Shown: piece by piece, positions 26,215-34,796 of the stretch
Numbering within the stretch: position 1 is the first letter of the stretch
Layout of the letters: each line of letters starts with the position of its first letter
Assembly: GCA_024640305.1 (NCBI GenBank)
Contig: JAHEFG010000002.1
Span: 1 to 64,000, forward strand
Source of the DNA: Gammaproteobacteria bacterium
GTDB lineage: Bacteria > Pseudomonadota > Gammaproteobacteria > Steroidobacterales > Woeseiaceae
DNA: 64,000 bases
Reading direction: 5' to 3'
Notes under the pieces: generated by a model
The model's input: the letters and a program-made list of their open reading frames with translations, nothing else
The model's database searches: none
What the model was told of the DNA's origin: nothing
Program-made: the position numbers and the translations under genes

Positions 26215-28878
26215 ATGCGAATTTCGTATTTTGCCGCCCTTGCGGCACTGGCCCTTGGCGCTTGCGGCCAGACTTCGGCGCCCACCACTGACAGTAGTGT
26301 ACCGGCCGTTTCCCGCGAAAATAGCGCCGGCCTGACACAGACTTATGCTGAATTTCGAGCGACCCAGGTCGGAAACGTCAGCTACCAGCTGGCTGTCGAC
26401 CTCGATCCGGACCTCGATCATTTTTCGGGGGAAAACAGGATCAGCTTCGATCTGTACGAGAACATTTCGGACGTGACTATCGATTTTGCGAACGGCGACG
26501 TATCCAGCGTTAGCGTTAACGGTGCCGAAGTCCAGATCGACTACAACGACTCTTTCATTACGGTCGCCGCGACAACACTTCGGCAAGGTCAAAACGAGAT
26601 CGCCGTCCAGTTCAGTCACCGTTGGAGCGACAACGGCTCCGGGCTTTACCGCTACGACGATCCGGACGACGGCAAGACCTACCTCTACACTGATTTCGAA
26701 CCCTACGATGCTAACCTGGCATTCCCGTTGTTCGATCAGCCCGACATCAAGGGGCGATTCACGATTTCAGCGACGGTGCCTGATGACTGGAACGTCATCT
26801 CGACAAGTAAAGAGACATCAATCGAGCAAGCCACAGAGTCGACGCGGACGTGGCTGTTTCCCGAGACCGTACGAATTCCCACCTATGTAATGTCTTTGCA
26901 TGCCGGCGATTACGCAGTATGGGAAGACAGTGACTTTCGTATTCCAATGCGCTTGTTTGCTCGCCAATCGGTGGCTGACATCGTTGCACTGGATACCGAC
27001 ATGTGGTTCGAGTACACGAGTGCCGGACTCGATTTTTTTGAAGAATATTACGGCGTCGATTACCCCTACGGAAAATACGACCAATTACTCGTTCCTGATT
27101 TCAATGCAGGTGCGATGGAAAACGCGGCGGCGGTCACTTTCAGCGAACGTGGATACATTCAGCGTGACGGCTGGAGCTACAAGGAAAAGAAAGGGCTGGC
27201 TGAGGTCATTTTCCATGAGATGGCGCACCAGTGGTTTGGCGATCTCGTCACGATGAAATGGTGGAATGGGCTCTGGCTCAACGAAACGTTTGCAGAGTTC
27301 ATGGGATATCACGCAGCTGCGGCCAAACTCGGCCTGGATGATGCGTGGGAAGGCTTTTTCCTCGACCGCAAGTATGTTGCCTACTGGACCGATCAACGCA
27401 AAACGACACATCCCGTCGAAACACCAGTCCCCGATACAGAGTCTGTGGGCGCGAATTTCGACATGATCTCCTACGCCAAGGGCGCGTCGGTACTGCGCCA
27501 AATAGAATACCGCCTGGGTGCCGATGTGTTCCGGCAGGGAATCAATACCTACCTCAAGCGCCATGCCGAAGGTAACGCGAAACTGGAGGACTTCGTTGGC
27601 GCGCTGGCAGAGGCATCCGGCACCAACCTCGACAATTGGGCGAATGAATGGCTGTATACCGCCGGCGCCAATACAATCGAGGCGCGATACTCCTGTGTCG
27701 ACGGAGCTATCACGGACTTCGTGCTATTACAGAGTGCGCCGGCTGACCACCCTATCCTGCGAACGCAAAAAGTACAGGTTGGGCTGCTTCGCGATATTGA
27801 CGGCGTCGTCGTGATCGATGACGTAGTTCCCGTCACTTACTCCGGTGAATCAACACCAGTGACCGATGCGGTCGGCAAGGCATGTCCGGACATTGTCTAT
27901 CCCAACCACGGTGACCTCGGATACGTGCTCGTCAAGCTAGATCCCCGGACACGTGGCAACCTTAACGAGATGATTGGCCGCATCGAGGATCCATTTCAGC
28001 GCGTCATGTTCTGGCAAACGCTTTGGGACAATGTTCGCTTCGCACAGATACCTGTTACCGAATATCTCGACGCGGTATTCGCATCGGCGGCGCAGGAAGA
28101 TAACCTCAACAACGTCGACCAGGTGTATGCCTTCGTAGGTACTGCAATCACGTACCTGCGAAGCATGCAAAAGAAGGCCGCAGATGTACTTGCAGAGTAT
28201 CGCCCGAAGGCAGAGGCGATCACGTGGGCCAATATTGAACGGACGCGTGGAGATTTACAGACGATGTACCTTGATCGTTACCTGAGCTTCGTGTCGGGAA
28301 ATACAGGTCTCGAAAAGCTCGTCGGACTCCTGACAGGCGATGTCGAAATACCGGGTCGCGAGCTCGACCAGGACAGGCGCTGGATAGCACTGCGAGTTCT
28401 TAGCGCCGAGGGCCACGATCGCGTCGATCAGTTACTCGCCGCCGAGAAAAAGCGAGATTCATCCGATAACGGGCGCCGTAGGGTTCTGGCTATTGAAGCA
28501 GCAAGACCGGACATGGCGGTCAAACGGGCCATAATTGACGATGTTTTGAACAGGGAGTCCGCGAACTCCTATGCCATTCAGCGCATCTCCATGGGCAACA
28601 TGTTCCCGACTGGCCAGAAAGAACTGCACGAGGCATTCGCCGAAGAAATTCTCGCTCAGATCCTGGCAGAAGAGAAGAATCCGGACCCGGCTTTCTACGC
28701 ACGTGCCCGGGCATTCGCTGCCTACCTGATCCCGACGAATTGTACTAAAGCCAGCGTCGCCCGCCTCAAGGAAGCGGTCGCCGCACACAAAAACAGCCGG
28801 GCATCGATAAAAGACTACTTCTCAGATAACTATGAAGACGACGCGCTATGTGTTGCGAGGGCCAGGCTATTGAAATAA
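26215..28878 (+). CDS. M1-family aminopeptidase lipoprotein
   Basis: Zinc metallopeptidase that removes N-terminal residues from peptides, probably in the periplasm or at the cell surface. I chose ATG 26215, 15 bp inside the longest frame, because AGGA lies 8 nt upstream and it gives a compact lipoprotein signal peptide (lipobox LGAC, Cys17). The substrate-binding GAMEN motif is at 299-303, the zinc site HExxH at 334-338 and the third ligand Glu357 in WLNETFAEF. A C-terminal ERAP-like helical domain fills the remainder to 887 residues. The gene stands alone, divergent from the nuclease and convergent with the lipase gene. Confidence 0.93.
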   Translation: MRISYFAALAALALGACGQTSAPTTDSSVPAVSRENSAGLTQTYAEFRATQVGNVSYQLAVDLDPDLDHFSGENRISFDLYENISDVTIDFANGDVSSVSVNGAEVQIDYNDSFITVAATTLRQGQNEIAVQFSHRWSDNGSGLYRYDDPDDGKTYLYTDFEPYDANLAFPLFDQPDIKGRFTISATVPDDWNVISTSKETSIEQATESTRTWLFPETVRIPTYVMSLHAGDYAVWEDSDFRIPMRLFARQSVADIVALDTDMWFEYTSAGLDFFEEYYGVDYPYGKYDQLLVPDFNAGAMENAAAVTFSERGYIQRDGWSYKEKKGLAEVIFHEMAHQWFGDLVTMKWWNGLWLNETFAEFMGYHAAAAKLGLDDAWEGFFLDRKYVAYWTDQRKTTHPVETPVPDTESVGANFDMISYAKGASVLRQIEYRLGADVFRQGINTYLKRHAEGNAKLEDFVGALAEASGTNLDNWANEWLYTAGANTIEARYSCVDGAITDFVLLQSAPADHPILRTQKVQVGLLRDIDGVVVIDDVVPVTYSGESTPVTDAVGKACPDIVYPNHGDLGYVLVKLDPRTRGNLNEMIGRIEDPFQRVMFWQTLWDNVRFAQIPVTEYLDAVFASAAQEDNLNNVDQVYAFVGTAITYLRSMQKKAADVLAEYRPKAEAITWANIERTRGDLQTMYLDRYLSFVSGNTGLEKLVGLLTGDVEIPGRELDQDRRWIALRVLSAEGHDRVDQLLAAEKKRDSSDNGRRRVLAIEAARPDMAVKRAIIDDVLNRESANSYAIQRISMGNMFPTGQKELHEAFAEEILAQILAEEKNPDPAFYARARAFAAYLIPTNCTKASVARLKEAVAAHKNSRASIKDYFSDNYEDDALCVARARLLK

Positions 28879-28894
28879 GGCAACAAGCGAAGTG

Positions 28895-30271
28895 CTAACG
28901 ATCCGCGCTTAATAACGCGTGTAGCAAGTTGTTTTGAAAATCGATATTGCCAGTCAACTGACTGTGTCTTTCGCACAGGAAGACCGGGTAGTCGACTGGA
29001 AAAAAGCTGGACTTGTGGCGAGCAACGGTTGGATCAGTCGTGTGCTTGGCGAGCAACGATGCCTTCGTTACCGTTCCATCCCCCGGCTCCAACATCAATT
29101 GCTCATAGTCCACGTCTGGCAGCGGCCTCACGATTTCTGCAGGTGCAAGATGCACTTCCCAGGCCCCGTTTACTTGCTCAACTACGGCGCGAGCAGGCGT
29201 TGGCAGACAATCACCGCCGAAGACGATGTATCGCACTTGCGGGTTGGGGACAGGCACCGTCAATGACCAGCTGAAACGCCGAGCCCTTTCGATGTGCTTT
29301 CTAAAGTAACGCTCGAGAAGCGCGATATACGCCTCCGCCTCAGCCTCATCGTCAAACTGTTCCCTGATATTGCTTTTGACTTTGTCACTGAACACCGAGA
29401 ACTGGAATCGTTTCCAGAAATTGTCCGCGCTGAATTGATCGTGCTGTAACGGTTGTCCTTCCATTGTGACAAACCAGTCCGTTATCGCGTGTGGGATTAC
29501 CTGGTAGGTGCTCGGAAAAGTAGCGACTACCTCAGGAGATACGACTCCTAATCCGATCCTGTATCCGCGCATCAATGTACTCAGCGCTCCTATCGACCCG
29601 AGATTGGGCGTGCCAAGCAAGATCACACGCCTAATTCGGCTCGCCCCGTATTGATTGACCGGAAACTCATCATCGTCAAGTACATCCAGAGTTCCGTATC
29701 GAACAAAATAGCGGGTGATCAAGCCTCCCATGCTATGCGCAACAATATCGACCTTGAGGTCAGGCTCCCCGTAGTCTTCACGGATCTGTGCGATAAATTC
29801 ATCAAGCTTCCGAGCTGTTGCAACATTGTCCTGCCGCCAGTCGTAGCTGAAAACGTAATATCGCTGTTCGCCATGTGCGGCCAGCGTGCCGGGAACCGAC
29901 GCTTTGTAACCAGCAGCGTTCTCGAGCGTCGACAAAATACGCCCATAAAAATCGACGCCGCCCAGGCTTTGAGCAATTCCGCCCTCCACCAGTTTGGACG
30001 GCAATGGCTCAAGTGTTTCGGGATCGATTTCGAGGCGGAGATTCCTGTAGTCGCTAAATACGACACTCCCCAGTGACCCCGGCCAATGCTCATCGCCGGT
30101 TTCGGCATCCTTGAGCCGGCTACCCATAGCGCCCTGGATTATCACGACAGGCGGCTGATCCGGGTTATCCGCCTGCATGAAATAGAGCCGTTTAAGGTCT
30201 GTTTTCGGGTGAACCGCGCAGGCAGTCAGAACCAATGCCGCCAATATGGCAGTCGATATATATTTGGTCAT
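28895..30271 (-). CDS. LCAT-like alpha/beta-hydrolase lipoprotein
   Basis: The 458-residue protein resembles the lecithin:cholesterol acyltransferase/phospholipase superfamily. An oxyanion-type motif QGAMGSRL (46-53) is followed by a typical DxxHWPG stretch, and the nucleophile elbow is AHSMGG with Ser180. The catalytic Asp is likely in the GGDCLPTP or GDGTVTKAS region, and the His late in the protein. ATG 30271 gives a lipoprotein signal (lipobox LTAC, Cys18); the frame stays open 45 codons upstream but without a signal peptide. It would act on glycerolipids or esters in the cell envelope. It is divergent from the coiled-coil gene, 116 bp apart. Confidence 0.82.
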   Translation of the reverse strand: MTKYISTAILAALVLTACAVHPKTDLKRLYFMQADNPDQPPVVIIQGAMGSRLKDAETGDEHWPGSLGSVVFSDYRNLRLEIDPETLEPLPSKLVEGGIAQSLGGVDFYGRILSTLENAAGYKASVPGTLAAHGEQRYYVFSYDWRQDNVATARKLDEFIAQIREDYGEPDLKVDIVAHSMGGLITRYFVRYGTLDVLDDDEFPVNQYGASRIRRVILLGTPNLGSIGALSTLMRGYRIGLGVVSPEVVATFPSTYQVIPHAITDWFVTMEGQPLQHDQFSADNFWKRFQFSVFSDKVKSNIREQFDDEAEAEAYIALLERYFRKHIERARRFSWSLTVPVPNPQVRYIVFGGDCLPTPARAVVEQVNGAWEVHLAPAEIVRPLPDVDYEQLMLEPGDGTVTKASLLAKHTTDPTVARHKSSFFPVDYPVFLCERHSQLTGNIDFQNNLLHALLSADR

Positions 30272-30387
30272 TTCCCGACCGTAGCCGATTTGGCGGGGCG
30301 GCAAAAGGGGGCGCTTGGCCCGAAAAACAGCCATTTTGTGGATTCGGTCATATTCCATAACGTCGCAGCCAGCCATACTAAGCAAAT

Positions 30388-31584
30388 ATGGACGGGCTGA
30401 CCCCACAAATTATGACGTACCTGCTCGGCAGCGCCATCGTTGGCACCGTTCTCGGGTGGTTGATCCGTGGCGCACATCTAAACCGCCGTGTGGATCAACA
30501 GAATGACGAGTGGCAGATAAAGCTCGACAATTACGTGCGTCAAAGAGATCACCTTACGGCTGAAGCACTTAAATTGCGCTCAACAATAGAATCGCAGCAG
30601 GCTGCTGTGCATAAGCATGAAGCCGCCGTCGCAAATGCCAATACCGAGCTCGAATCCGCCCGCGAAAAAGAAAAGCGGATGTCGAAGGACCTGTTTACGC
30701 TCCGCGCTGAACGTGAAGACTTCAAAAGCAAGATGACCAGCTTTCAAAACGCACTGGTACAAGTCAAACAACAGTCCGCGAACCTGCAGACAGAATTTAT
30801 CAAGTCGGGCGACTTTTATAAGAGCGAGCTCGCAAAGTCATTTGAGATTCGCAAGGCACTGGCGGCGAAGGTCGAAGATGCCAAGCTGGAGCATGAGTCG
30901 TTTAGCAACCTGCTACAGTCTTCCCGGTCGGAACACGAGTCGGTCAACAAGATGCTTGCGTCCGCCCGAAAACGACTGGAGAACCTCGATGCGCTGGAGC
31001 AAAAAGCAATCGAGCTGGAAGCTGAGAACGCGCAGCTAAACCACGACGCTACTCTTGCGAAGCAGGAAATTGAAACACTGCAACGTGATGTCGCTGAAAT
31101 GGATGAACTCAAAGTGCAGAACAGGGAACTGTCGCAGTGCCTCACGTCGATGGAAAACAGCCGCAAGCAGTATGAAAGCGATGCCAGGCGCTATAAAGAG
31201 CATGCGGGCCAGTACGAAAAGAAATCTGAAACGCTACGACTCAAACTTGACGAAGTAGAGAAGAATTTCGCCGATATCGAAAAGCAGCAGCGCCAGGCCC
31301 TTAAAGATGTACGTAAAACGACTGTTGCGAAGCAATCAAACGGTCAAAAACCTGCCAGGCAAGAGAAGGACAACCTGCAGGAGATTGTCGGCATCGGTAA
31401 GGTATTCGAACATGCGTTGCACGAACTTGGAATCTATAGCTTCCGGCAAATCGCATCGTTCGATGTCGCAGATATTGCACGTGTGAACCTGGAGCTAAAA
31501 GAGTGCAAGGGTCGCATGGAGCAGGACGACTGGATCGGCCAGGCAAAGGATCTGCATTTCAAAAAATACGGTAGTACCGGCTAG
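30388..31584 (+). CDS. Membrane-anchored coiled-coil protein with C-terminal HhH-like domain
   Basis: The 398-residue protein has one N-terminal membrane helix (about 8-26, LLGSAIVGTVLGWLIRG). A very long coiled coil (about 35-325) is rich in Glu, Lys, Gln and Leu with almost no Pro. A basic linker and a C-terminal domain (about 333-395) follow, reading NLQEIVGIGKVFEHALHELG and then SFRQIASFDVADIA and WIGQAK. That last segment looks like the helix-hairpin-helix/SAP-like fold found at the end of several coiled-coil and complex-I-associated proteins. A structural or DNA-tethering role at the inner membrane is possible; function unknown. It converges on the TetR gene with no gap. Confidence 0.8.
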   Translation: MDGLTPQIMTYLLGSAIVGTVLGWLIRGAHLNRRVDQQNDEWQIKLDNYVRQRDHLTAEALKLRSTIESQQAAVHKHEAAVANANTELESAREKEKRMSKDLFTLRAEREDFKSKMTSFQNALVQVKQQSANLQTEFIKSGDFYKSELAKSFEIRKALAAKVEDAKLEHESFSNLLQSSRSEHESVNKMLASARKRLENLDALEQKAIELEAENAQLNHDATLAKQEIETLQRDVAEMDELKVQNRELSQCLTSMENSRKQYESDARRYKEHAGQYEKKSETLRLKLDEVEKNFADIEKQQRQALKDVRKTTVAKQSNGQKPARQEKDNLQEIVGIGKVFEHALHELGIYSFRQIASFDVADIARVNLELKECKGRMEQDDWIGQAKDLHFKKYGSTG

Positions 31585-32226
31585 TCAAACCGACGCACTG
31601 TCGAACGCCTTCGACAATGTCGCCAATAGCGCCTCATCAGAGTGAATCAGCGGATCGTTATTTGCTTCGGCTACACCGAGCATCGTCAACAGTCCCAGCG
31701 CTGAGCTCCAGGCAACGAATGCAAGTTGCCGCGTGCGCAAACGTTCATCCTCACCCACATCAGCGCTTGCCATGCGCTTCTCAAGAATGTCGAACAAATG
31801 ACGTGTGCGTGGATTGATTTCATCGCGCAGCGTTTGCTCCTCGATACGCTCGTGCTGTGCCGCGAATAGCTGCGACTGACAATAGATAACCCTGAGTGCA
31901 TCGAGATTCTTGATGTAGTGGCCATAGAACGCGCGGATGAGCGTGCCGAGTATGTTCTCTCTCGTGCCTGAAGCCTCGACCGCTGCGGTCAGAGCTTTGA
32001 TCTCGTCATCAAGCAGCGTCGTTACCAGGCTTTTGACCAGCGCCTCTTTCGAGGGAAAGTAATGGTACAGGGACTGTTTCGTCATGCTGAGCTCACCGGC
32101 AACCGATGCCAGCGTAACGGCCTCAACGCCGCCTTCGCGCAAAAGCGTCCGGGCGACCTCGAGTATTTCCGTCCTTGCCTGCTCACGTTTGTATTGGACG
32201 CGGGCTGAGGGCTGTTGTCGTTTCAC
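31585..32226 (-). CDS. TetR-family transcriptional regulator
   Basis: The 213-residue protein has an N-terminal HTH (about 20-65) with ILEVARTLLREGGVEAVTLASVA and the recognition helix region SMTKQSLYHYFPSKEALV, followed by an all-helical ligand domain. It is divergent from the MAPEG gene, with 80 bp between start codons carrying two palindromes, so it probably represses itself and the MAPEG gene. The ligand is unknown. Confidence 0.92.
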   Translation of the reverse strand: MKRQQPSARVQYKREQARTEILEVARTLLREGGVEAVTLASVAGELSMTKQSLYHYFPSKEALVKSLVTTLLDDEIKALTAAVEASGTRENILGTLIRAFYGHYIKNLDALRVIYCQSQLFAAQHERIEEQTLRDEINPRTRHLFDILEKRMASADVGEDERLRTRQLAFVAWSSALGLLTMLGVAEANNDPLIHSDEALLATLSKAFDSASV

Positions 32227-32239
32227 TACATTCTCTTAT

Positions 32240-32254
32240 TTGACCATTGTTCAA
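32240..32254. promoter_or_regulatory. Candidate TetR operator 1
   Basis: TTGACCATTGTTCAA is a 15-bp imperfect palindrome (6 of 7 arm positions pair) just upstream of the TetR start, of the size and symmetry typical of TetR operators. Binding is inferred from position. Confidence 0.5.
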
Positions 32255-32259
32255 TTATT

Positions 32260-32272
32260 TTAACTGTGTTAA
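32260..32272. promoter_or_regulatory. Candidate TetR operator 2
   Basis: TTAAC-TGT-GTTAA has perfect 5-bp arms and lies 5 bp after the first palindrome, towards the MAPEG gene. The two sites differ in sequence, so only one may be the operator. Confidence 0.4.
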
Positions 32273-32306
32273 GGTTTTTTGTAAATACACAAGAGAGCCA
32301 CTCGCC

Positions 32307-32780
32307 ATGCCTATCGAACCCGCAATACTTAGCCTCGAAAACCCTGTTTTTCACCTGTATATGCTGGCCGCCAGTATCATGATTCTCAAGCTGATGCTTC
32401 AGCCCTGGATTACGGTACAAAGAATGATGAAGGTTGGCGCCGGTTTCCGCAGCCCCGAAGATGCGAAAAAAAGCCCCCTAAACCCGGCCCCGCGAGAAGG
32501 ACAGACCGAGATCAACGAATACGTCGACCGGTCTCGGCGTATCAATCTGAACGACCTGGAGAGCATTCCGGGCTTTTTGAGCGCCGGCTTCCTGTTCGTG
32601 TTAACCGGGCCACCATTACTGCTTGCGCAAGTACTGATCTGGACCTATGTCGGTGCCCGTGCCGCCCATTTCGTGGCCTACTCCACCGGGCAATTGCACG
32701 ACATTCGCGCGTTTTGCTGGACGTGGAGCTCGCTGGCAGTAATCGGCATGGCTGCCTATGTACTTATGCAGGCGCTATAG
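32307..32780 (+). CDS. MAPEG-like integral membrane protein
   Basis: The 157-residue protein (from ATG 32307, preceded by a GAGAG sequence) has about four membrane helices and the layout of the MAPEG superfamily (microsomal glutathione transferase and prostaglandin E synthase relatives): Glu-Asn-Pro-Val-Phe before helix 1, an Arg-rich stretch ending YVDRSRRINLNDLESIP, then two helices with ARAAHFVAYSTGQ. Superfamily members detoxify lipid peroxides or electrophiles with glutathione. Control by the divergent TetR gene fits a stress role. Substrate unknown. Confidence 0.85.
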   Translation: MPIEPAILSLENPVFHLYMLAASIMILKLMLQPWITVQRMMKVGAGFRSPEDAKKSPLNPAPREGQTEINEYVDRSRRINLNDLESIPGFLSAGFLFVLTGPPLLLAQVLIWTYVGARAAHFVAYSTGQLHDIRAFCWTWSSLAVIGMAAYVLMQAL

Positions 32781-32876
32781 GCACACCGCCAAAGTCACTT
32801 TTCGGCCGGGGCGATATCGGCATACAGGCAAATGCCGAGCCAGTCCGGCATCGTACGAGCAGCGAGAGCAGGTCGC

Positions 32877-34796
32877 CTACTCGCTTGCTTCAAGCGTTTC
32901 ACTGGCTTCGAGCCAATCCCACTCCAGTTGCTCAACGGTGGATTTCGTCTCGGCCAGCGCTCGCACGAACCCGGTGAGCTCGTCCTGGCGAGACGGATCT
33001 GTATAAAGTGTTTCGTCGGCGAGTTTCTTTTCCAACGAGTCCATCTCGGCCCGGTTGGATGCCATTTTTTCCTCGATCTCCCGAACCTTGTCGTACATTG
33101 GCTTCAATCGTTCACGACGATTGGCTTGCTCCTGCCGCAGTTGTTTCTTACTGGATGACCTGCTTGCTGGCGGGCGCTCCTTCTCACCTGTCTCATTCTG
33201 GCTTGCCAGTAGTTGCTGCTCTTTTAACCAGGCCGGATAGTCGTCAAGGCTACGGTTAAAACGATCGACAATGCCATCGTGAACGATCAATAACTCATCG
33301 CAGACGCTGCGCAGCAAATGTCGGTCGTGTGAGATAACAACCAAAGCACCGCTGTATTCAATGAGTGCGACGCTCAGAGCCTGGCGCATTTCCAGATCGA
33401 GATGGTTGGTTGGCTCATCAAGAAGCAGCAAGTTCGGCTGCTGACGAATTATCAGTGCCAGTACAAGGCGAGCCTTTTCGCCACCTGAAAACGGCGCGAC
33501 GGGCTCAAAAATACGCTCGCCGCTGAAGCCAAAGCGTCCCAGGTAATTTCGCTGCTCCAGTTCACGATCCTTTGCGGCGTAGACACGCAAATGATCTATC
33601 GGACTCTGCTCCGGTTTCAGCAGGTCCAACTGGTGCTGTGCGAAATAACCGATCTTTGTATCTTTGCTGAGCAGGCGCTCGCCGGCGAGCAGCGTGCTGC
33701 CACTGGCAAGAGCCTTGACCAGGGTGGACTTGCCCGCCCCGTTGACACCAAGCAAACCGATCCGGTCGCCAGCAGCAAGGTGCAGGTCAACATTGTCGAG
33801 AATCGGGTTCTGCTTATTGCCGTCGTACCCCAGCACAGCATCCGACAAACCCAACAGGTGTTGTGGTTGTTTCTTCGGTTCGATGAAGTGAAAGCGAAAC
33901 GGTGAGTCAACGTGCGCCGGCGCTATTCTCGCCATGCGTTCCAGCATTTTCAGCCGACTCTGCGCCTGGCGCGCTTTCGACGCCTTGTAACGAAATCTGT
34001 CCACATAGCTCTGGATGTGTTTGATTTCGGACTGCTGGCGCGTGTACATGGCCTGTTGTTGCGCGAGTTGCTCGGCCCGTTGTGCTTCGAATTGACTGTA
34101 GTTGCCCGTAAACAGGTGCAACTGCTGGTGCTCGATGTTGGCAATGCGCGTACAGACTTCATCGAGGAAGTCCCGATCGTGAGAAATCACCATCAATATC
34201 CCTTCGTAGCGTTTCAGCCAGCGCTCCAGCCACAGTATTGCCGGGAGATCGAGGTGGTTGGTCGGCTCATCGAGTAATAAGATATCGGAGCGACACATCA
34301 GGGCTCGAGCGAGATTGAGACGCATGCGCCAGCCGCCTGAAAACTCCTGCACCGGCTTGTGGATCTCTCCGTCTGCAAACCCGAGGCCGTGCAGCAGCCG
34401 CGCCGCACGCGACTCGGCACCATAACCGTCAATCACTTCCATACGTTCAAATAGCGCGTGTAAAGCATCGCCATGCCCGCCGCCGCTGGCCTCCTCGGCA
34501 GCAATGGCTGCCTGCACTTTACGCAGCTCAGCATCGCCATCCATGACATGATTCAGAGCCGTACCGCTGCCGCCTGGGCTTTCCTGAGCCACATGTGCGA
34601 ACACGTCATCCGGGTGCAATTCGAGCTCGCCGTCATCTGCCTCAAGCTCACCAAGCAACATCGCAAACAAGGATGATTTACCACTACCGTTGGCACCGAT
34701 CAGGCCCATCCTCTGCCCGGAGTGGAGCTGGAAACTGATATTCTCGATAAGCAGAATCCGCCCACGGCGGATACTCACATTGTTTAGACCTAACAC
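32877..34796 (-). CDS. yheS: ABC-F ATPase, YheS-type
   Basis: The 639-residue soluble protein has two ABC domains and no membrane helices. The first has Walker A GANGSGKSS, the signature EFSGGWRMRLN and Walker B LLLDEPTNHLD; the second has GVNGAGKST, FSGGEKARLV and LLLLDEPTNHLD. A linker of about 80 residues between them matches the tRNA-facing element of ABC-F translation factors. The C-terminal charged coiled coil and length match E. coli YheS. I chose GTG 34796 so that it begins VLGLNNVSIRRG like its relatives. It overlaps the end of the upstream FAD gene by 7 bp. It probably acts on stalled ribosomes. Confidence 0.88.
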   Translation of the reverse strand: MLGLNNVSIRRGRILLIENISFQLHSGQRMGLIGANGSGKSSLFAMLLGELEADDGELELHPDDVFAHVAQESPGGSGTALNHVMDGDAELRKVQAAIAAEEASGGGHGDALHALFERMEVIDGYGAESRAARLLHGLGFADGEIHKPVQEFSGGWRMRLNLARALMCRSDILLLDEPTNHLDLPAILWLERWLKRYEGILMVISHDRDFLDEVCTRIANIEHQQLHLFTGNYSQFEAQRAEQLAQQQAMYTRQQSEIKHIQSYVDRFRYKASKARQAQSRLKMLERMARIAPAHVDSPFRFHFIEPKKQPQHLLGLSDAVLGYDGNKQNPILDNVDLHLAAGDRIGLLGVNGAGKSTLVKALASGSTLLAGERLLSKDTKIGYFAQHQLDLLKPEQSPIDHLRVYAAKDRELEQRNYLGRFGFSGERIFEPVAPFSGGEKARLVLALIIRQQPNLLLLDEPTNHLDLEMRQALSVALIEYSGALVVISHDRHLLRSVCDELLIVHDGIVDRFNRSLDDYPAWLKEQQLLASQNETGEKERPPASRSSSKKQLRQEQANRRERLKPMYDKVREIEEKMASNRAEMDSLEKKLADETLYTDPSRQDELTGFVRALAETKSTVEQLEWDWLEASETLEASE

